The position numbers and the translations under genes were made by a program. This document shows, piece after piece, positions 58,001 through 64,000 of a stretch of 64,000 nt of DNA. The first letter of the stretch is position 1, and every line of letters starts with the position of its first letter. Under the pieces are notes generated by a model. It saw only the letters and a list, made by a program, of their open reading frames with translations. It was not told the DNA's origin and did no database searches. The DNA lies in the NCBI GenBank assembly GCA_032433595.1, contig JASWJB010000023.1, positions 186,001 through 250,000 of the forward strand, in the 5' to 3' direction. The stretch is from Conoideocrella luteorostrata (Eukaryota; Ascomycota; Sordariomycetes; Hypocreales; Clavicipitaceae).

Positions 58001-58184
58001 ATGGGCGGCTAAGAATGGGCATGAGGCTACCGTCCGGCTGCTGCTTGAGAAGGGTGCAAGTATTGATGTGAATGATAACTACTACGGTCAGACGCCGCTC
58101 TCATGGGCGGCTGAGAATGGGCATGAGGATGTCGTCCGGTTGCTGCTTGAGAAGGGTACAAGTATTGATGCCAAGGACGTTTGA
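55091..58184 (+). CDS. STAND receptor: NACHT-ankyrin with short N-terminal motif
   Basis: Two exons (55091-55307 and 55360-58184; 52-nt GT-AG intron with a CTAAC branch) give 1013 residues. Residues 1-50 are Ser/Arg/Gln-rich and look disordered. Residues 56-73 (GNGNHFPGATFRGSVYFG) have an alternating Gly/Asn/aromatic pattern, ending at the intron. NACHT follows: FLEMESRLKDI and TGTCEWI lead-in, P-loop GKPGSGKST (Lys about 138), Walker B LFIDALDEC (about 240-248), and FIHQSVKDFF at the end of the winged-helix-like part. That Gln position is intact here, unlike in receptor 1. About ten nearly identical ankyrin units close the protein. After the TGA the same frame still reads like another unit, so the array may be prematurely ended. 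Such receptors act in fungal non-self recognition and regulated cell death. Confidence 0.88.
57170..58184 (+). repeat. Ankyrin array of receptor 2, near-identical 102-bp units
   Basis: About ten 34-codon units, consensus HEA(I/T)VRLLLEKGASI-(D/N)-V-KDK-GQTPL-WAA-NG. A higher-order two-unit alternation (KHDG then KSYR) repeats across the middle, so duplications involved unit pairs. A degenerate further unit follows the stop (58185-58240). Confidence 0.9.
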
Positions 58185-58574
58185 CGATGGGGCACGGTTC
58201 TCCTGAGCCGCAGAGAAGGGCATAAGGTTATGGTGTGGTTATGGTAAGAAATCCACGAAAATAGCAAGCTATATACTTTGCCAATTAACAACTAGCACTT
58301 GTAAGGTAAATAAACTAGTTGGTTGGGCAAAAACTTGCCTGGAAAGGTCCAAATCTGAGTAGTTATCCATCATACAAGATGCAGGTTGATCTTTTTCATA
58401 ACTTAAAGATTGATCACAGCCCAGAAGACCCAGAAAATATCAAAATTACTATTACCTAAGCATTTTGATTTCAAATTCTCATACCAATAGCCAGGGACCT
58501 ACCTTGAGACTGTGGTCTGAGTAGATTTAGAACTATTAAATCGATGCAAGTTTTAAACCAGCCCTCCATGAAGC
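58185..58574. other. Downstream region of receptor 2
   Basis: Starts with the degenerate ankyrin unit noted above, then AT-rich DNA without genes. Confidence 0.5.
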
Positions 58575-58770
58575 TGTTGCGTTATGTGCCTTTACATAGA
58601 TGTGAGGTAAAGAGCAACTCTGCAACAGTAGAAATCGGCAGGAATAGACGGATTTAATGAAGAGACTGAAAAGTGATGGATTCTGACAATGACGATAATA
58701 ATGATGATTCTTGTGATGCGCCCTCTGAAGAGCACCGTAACCCTTCTATATAGTCCTTCAGCAACCGGAG
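58575..58770 (+). repeat. Solo LTR-like repeat family 2, copy C (partial)
   Basis: Starts TGTTGCGTTATGTGCC and shares GAGCAACT, GTAGAAATCGGCAGGAATAG, a GATAATAATGATGATTC block and CTATATAGTCC with 4058-4365. The terminal ATTCCTGACA end is not found. Confidence 0.35.
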
Positions 58771-59229
58771 CATTTCCTTGAATTTAGTGGCCTTTCATTC
58801 AAGCTATATAGACACAGTTGGGCCACACTATCGCCGATATGGGGTGGTATGCGGAAAAATTGCAGAGTATTATTTAGCAATATACCATTGCGAGGCAGCA
58901 GAGTATGATAAGTGTGCAGAACTACGAACCTGAACTACACTAACTTATGCGATTCTTGCTGCAGTTGTCCGTTGACGGATATAAGACTTGATTATATCTT
59001 GTTGAATGAACATTTAGTGAGTTTAAAAATTTTTTGCATACTGGTGCAGCGGATATGAAATCCGACATCTGTTCGACGAAGCTGAGAAAGCGTACGATAG
59101 TCATCCCCACTATACGCCAGAGCTTGCAAGGCACTGTTTTCTCTAGGCTAAATCTTTCTAGTGGCGCGGTGACGATGCCTCTGCTCAGTCTTGGAGACAA
59201 AGAGCCGGAGACCTATACCATAATTATGT
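58771..59229. other. Intergenic, nothing recognised
   Basis: No supported gene. Minus-strand frames at 58940-59200 could be the tail of the CorA-like relic but cannot be placed. Confidence 0.35.
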
Positions 59230-61134
59230 CCCTCCGCATCCCATGACACTCAAAACGTCGAAAAGCCTTGTCGTACCTTGGGTCCGGTAGGTCAACGCAT
59301 CAGGTCGGCACGGTTTGATCTCCTTGAAAGCGAAGGGCTTGAAATAGTGTGATTGTGAGAGGACCATAGCCAGCAGTACGGTTGAGACTAAAATGGCAAC
59401 TCTTTTACATTCATGCCGAACATGGATGGGATTAAAGCCAATAGTGGAAAAAGGTAGGCCAAGATTATTACCCGCTTTTGGGCATCTGCTCTCTCGACGG
59501 CCTTTGTGACTCCCTGGGCATGGTAGTCTTGATGATGAGAACCATTGTTTCGATGTAGAAGCCGCCCGAGCTGCTGTTGCGGCTGAAGAGTTTCTCGGAA
59601 TCTGCGTAAAACGAGCCTAATTTGTTTTGGGGTGCCGAATGTGATAATGATGCGGCGGCGAATTAAGCTGGAATATTGGGAGCCGAGTTGGATCTCGAGA
59701 TTCTGCGACTGCCTAAAAAGGATATCGTCGTCTGCAATCGTGTTTTGTGCTCCATCAGCAGCGTCTTGATGTAGACCGGTGTATTGAATGCAAGCTCTAT
59801 CTGCATTTCCATCACCTGAATGTCTTTGCTGCTCCCTCACTCAACTGTGGAGGCGGTTGAGGAACCGGCACCCGGCACTTGCGACGAGTTTGAACATCTC
59901 TTTCAACAGGACAGTCATCCCAGGGCGCGCGGCGTGGGTGAAATGGTTTTCCTGCTCAGAGACATTCTAAAATGAAACCGCAAAGCGATGCAACATGACA
60001 GAATGAATTCAAGTGGTTGGCGTGTTGTCGGTCGTGTTCAGGGACCTTTTGGTGGTCGACGCTGGCATGAACCGTGTCTATTCGCGGGATGAGAATCGGG
60101 CCGAGTCATATCTCATCGACAAGGTTGTTCTTCTGAGGGTTATGTCGACTGAAGCAGGGCGGAATGTCAACTCTATCCAAGTTCTTCCCATTGTCCAGAT
60201 CCAGAAGAACGATGGCTACGAGGGTTTTGGATACGGGGAGAGTCTTGTAGCTGGCTGTGGCATTTGATCGAAGACGACTTGCCGAAGCGGCTACCATTCC
60301 TTCTATCTCTCATATAGATGGAGATGTCAAGTTCTACTGACAAGAATCTATCGATCAAAGTCGAAAACCTGCGGACAACTAACTCGCCGCAAGTTGCTTT
60401 CTGACGAATGGCCTGTTGATTACTCCTAGTGACGTCGTAGTCTTCACTGCGTCTCCTTCTTGCCTAATCCTGGCTAAGCGCGAAAGAGCGAGTGTACAAA
60501 GATGTCATAGGCAGGGAGATTATATTTGTCGATGCAGATGGTATGTAGCGGCGTCAAGTCAAAGTAGCCGCTTCGAGACAGATGCTGCAAATGTCGACGA
60601 AAGACCTCGGGGTCGACTTTGTATTTGGCGCCAAGCGGTTCTACCCGGGGGGGAAACTGACTCGGACAAAGATGATGTGTTCTGTGCTTAGTTCTGCCTC
60701 GGGGGGGTCTAGAATTTATATAGGCCTAGTTTATGGTCAAAATCATGACGTTTGACGGTGCAGTTAGCAAGTGCTTGCGCAGTGACGAAGATGAAGCGAC
60801 CCTCTTGTGTAGGGGCTGCTGGAGTTGATGCATTTCGACTGAGGCTGATTGTCGGCGCATCTTGGCGCGAATAGGGCTTGAGGTAGTCTGACGGGAATTG
60901 ATAATGCACATTTGAGAATAATTCGGGTTGGTCGTGCAGTGATTTTGCACGGGCCTGGTGCAAACTCCTACCGTACCGCTCTGATGCACGGCTCTGTAAT
61001 AGAGGGGATTGGGCTACTGGCTGCATCTTGTTGGCCATGGCCGGATCAGACGACGCTTGGCCAGACTCATTCACAGCCTGTTCGCAATGTTGAAGAAGGA
61101 AAAGAGTAAAGCTGCGGCGGGGGTGGCAGCACAT
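59230..61134 (-). pseudogene. CorA-like divalent-metal transporter relic
   Basis: Minus-strand pieces in order: a frame from Met at 61134 to about 60709 with polar sequence; about 60630-60470 with KYKVDPEVFRRHLQHL and GYFDLTPLH; about 60270-60110 with LDLDNGKNLDRVDIPP; and 59840-59388. The last ends with DAQKRVIILAYLFPLLALIPSMFGMNV, a membrane segment plus the GMN signature of CorA channels. A second hydrophobic segment (VSTVLLAMVL) follows after a frameshift. The order fits the fungal CorA-like family with a long soluble N-terminus and two C-terminal membrane helices. Stops and shifts between the blocks indicate a pseudogene, though some gaps could be introns. Confidence 0.5.
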
Positions 61135-61460
61135 AGGACGGATTTATGGAGGATACAGATAATAAACTTGGCGATCTGTCATTCAAGCGACCTCTCCAAT
61201 TACTGCTCCCAGCACCTACAGCTGACCGCCCAACACAAAGGGTGAGGCAACCTTGTCGCGGCACAAAACATAGCAACCAGCGTGGGCGAACAATGTTCCA
61301 GCGTTGGTTAGGCGCCGGGTCTGTTCTCATACATTCGCCGAGACTCGCCAGCCATGATTCCACAAGCTTTTCGCACCTCTCTCCACACATTTCAACGTGG
61401 ATACCTCACTGCCTCTTTTCAACTTCTGCACACTGCGCGTGATCACCTACGGGGCCGACA

Positions 61461-62166
61461 ATGGAACATGGCAGGATTCTCGTCATAGGTTTCAAGCCCC
61501 ATCACTGCATGTCATGTCCGACGCTGACGCCCCGCTTCGCTTTATTTAGGCGCCAACCGAGGTATTGGTTTGAACCTACTTACGGCCTTTGCGGCACAAG
61601 GATGGATTGTGCACGGCACGATGCGACTGTAGACTAGATCCGACACCTCGTTTCAAGATACGAGTGACCGTCACGTTAACCCTACTCTACAGGAAATGGA
61701 GACAGTCCTGCTAACGCTTCGGTTCGTACGGGACAGCTCAAGGCAACGGGCGCCAAGACCATCGACCTTGATTATCTAGACGAGAACAGCATCGCCGCCG
61801 CGGTCAAGACATATGGCGAGGATGAGCCCTTGGATGTGTTGATCAACTGCGCCGGCATGTAACCCTTCACAAGCGTCTTAACGGCGCAGGAATGTCCTGA
61901 CCAGACTTCAAACAACAGGCCTTGATGTGTATCCAATTTCTTGGGAAGAAACATCCGCTGAGCACATGGTGAATAAATTCCGTGTGATGACGGTGGTATG
62001 TTTCTCGGTGTGACTCCTAGTTGCGTCGCTTTTACTCCAGTGGCTCGCATCTAAGGCTGGCCGTGACAGGGTCCGTTTCTTGCTACAAAGCACTTTCTGC
62101 CCAACCTCAATAAAATCAAGGCCGGAAAAGTTATTAATATCGCCTCCTTTTGGGCGTCTATTAGTG
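61461..62166 (+). pseudogene. Short-chain dehydrogenase (SDR) pseudogene
   Basis: ATG 61461 starts MEHGRILVI. An intron (donor GTTTCAAG, acceptor TTATTTAG near 61553) leads to GANRGIGLNLLTAFAAQGW, a Rossmann TGxxxGIG-type motif. A TAG follows after TMRL. Later segments fit the SDR order: a DVLINCAGM (NAG-like) motif with a TAA next to it, a HMVNKFRVMTV stretch, and PNLNKIKAGKVINIASFWASIS (the Ser strand). No YxxxK catalytic pair is seen before the next gene. It has several stops and lacks its C-terminal part. Confidence 0.65.
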
Positions 62167-62249
62167 GTACGTATTGTTCAAATTCTGGTAATTCCTCCTC
62201 ACATCTACTGTAAGCTGACTCCGCGACTGCGGCGCTCGTAGCGCTTCGG

Positions 62250-63362
<1,113 letters not shown>

Positions 63363-63748
63363 GGAAGTTCAGTCACAGGTCTTTACGACTACTGTTAGTC
63401 AGTAGGAGCGAAGACACAAATTTTATCAGCCACTTTGTTGAACATAAATGAACACCTTCACAGTTGCTAAGGCTCATTGAGCGCCCACCGTCAGCCCCCT
63501 TGCAGATGCGCACAATGTGGCTCAAGGGTGCTTTCACGACGCACCTCATCAACTTGGACCAAAATCGTCCCAGTTCAGTGTGGAAAAGTAGCAAAGTGCC
63601 AGTAGCCAGTATCGCAATGGGCCACATAACAGCTTCTGGACGCTTGGGACAGCATTAGCTCTGGTAAGATGACGGTATTCGGTCGACCAACTTGATCATT
63701 TGGAACCTTCTCGTCGTGCTGAGACTCGCATTGGACGCTGCGAGCTTC
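63363..63748. other. Intergenic before the third LTR
   Basis: No gene supported. The expected first 50 bp of the LTR are not recognisable here. Confidence 0.45.
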
Positions 63749-63946
63749 ATGGGCTGTGAGAGAAAGGTTACGTGGCCTCTGGGCCTAAGGCAGGTATTCA
63801 GGACGGGCGTGTCTCAGATTGTAGGGGTATTTATAGGGGGATTTGGACAGGGCCGTCAGACGAGGAATTCTTCCTCCATCATCACAGTAACACTGCACAT
63901 CCCCATCAATGCGAACAAATTTGAACCTCTCCTATTATATCCAACA
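63749..63946 (+). repeat. Solo LTR, copia-type, copy 3, 5'-truncated
   Basis: Starts inside the LTR at TGGGCTGTGAGAGAAAGGTTACGTGGC and ends TATCCAACA. The body is closest to copy 1 in the 5' blocks and to copy 2 in having a single GGGGGATTTGGACAGGG block. The TGTTGG end is absent, so the copy is truncated and no target duplication can be tested. Confidence 0.7.
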
Positions 63947-64000
63947 GATTCTTGAGACCCAAAGCGGACTACTACTTAGAGCAATACCACAGAAGTTGGG

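Overview
The window is nuclear DNA of a filamentous ascomycete, most likely a sordariomycete and plausibly a hypocrealean or insect-associated one. The evidence is short spliceosomal introns of 52-73 nt with GTAAGT-type donors and CTAAC-type branch sites, fungus-restricted families (CYP505, FunK1, 2EXR, NACHT-ankyrin receptors, M43 secreted protease), solo LTRs and many decayed genes. The narrower placement is inference. I see no rRNA, complete tRNA, CRISPR array or bacterial-type operon.

Layout. 1-5 kb is AT-rich and holds a degraded RING finger, a copia-type solo LTR and relics of other repeats. 5.1-6.4 kb is a three-exon secreted M43-type metalloprotease. 7.5-8.8 kb is a decayed BCS1-like N-terminus followed by an unrecognised gene broken by a TAG. 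8.9-10.1 kb is a 2EXR protein. 10.9 kb has a second solo LTR with a perfect 5-bp target-site duplication. 11.5-12.8 kb is an unrecognised fungal protein, again split by one TAG.

13.2-31.3 kb is the most interesting block. Four genes lie on the minus strand: a self-sufficient CYP505 P450-reductase fusion, a DHCR24/DWF1-type delta24-sterol reductase, a DHCR7-type delta7-sterol reductase (five exons, one GC-AG intron), and a full-size ABCG transporter. No other intact gene lies between them. The two sterol reductases are the ones that turn ergosterol-type precursors into cholesterol- or campesterol-type delta5 sterols, which ordinary ergosterol synthesis does not need. The promoter regions of both reductases carry related copies of an inverted-repeat element. 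I infer a steroid-modification and export cluster.

33.8-58.2 kb is rich in innate-immunity-like genes: a FunK1 kinase pseudogene; a hydrolase-NACHT-ankyrin-ZZ STAND receptor with one amber codon; an APH-like kinase; an endonuclease/exonuclease/phosphatase-family protein; an NRPS adenylation-domain relic; a 1002-residue secreted repeat protein facing a 76-residue small secreted protein; and a second NACHT-ankyrin receptor with a short Gly/Asn/Phe-patterned N-terminus. Both ankyrin arrays consist of nearly identical 34-residue units.

59.2-63.9 kb is a graveyard: a CorA-like transporter relic, an SDR pseudogene, an M20 amidohydrolase pseudogene and a third, truncated solo LTR. Several otherwise good reading frames in the window are broken by one TAG or TAA where CAG or CAA could be restored by a single C-to-T change. 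This fits mild repeat-induced point mutation or relaxed selection.
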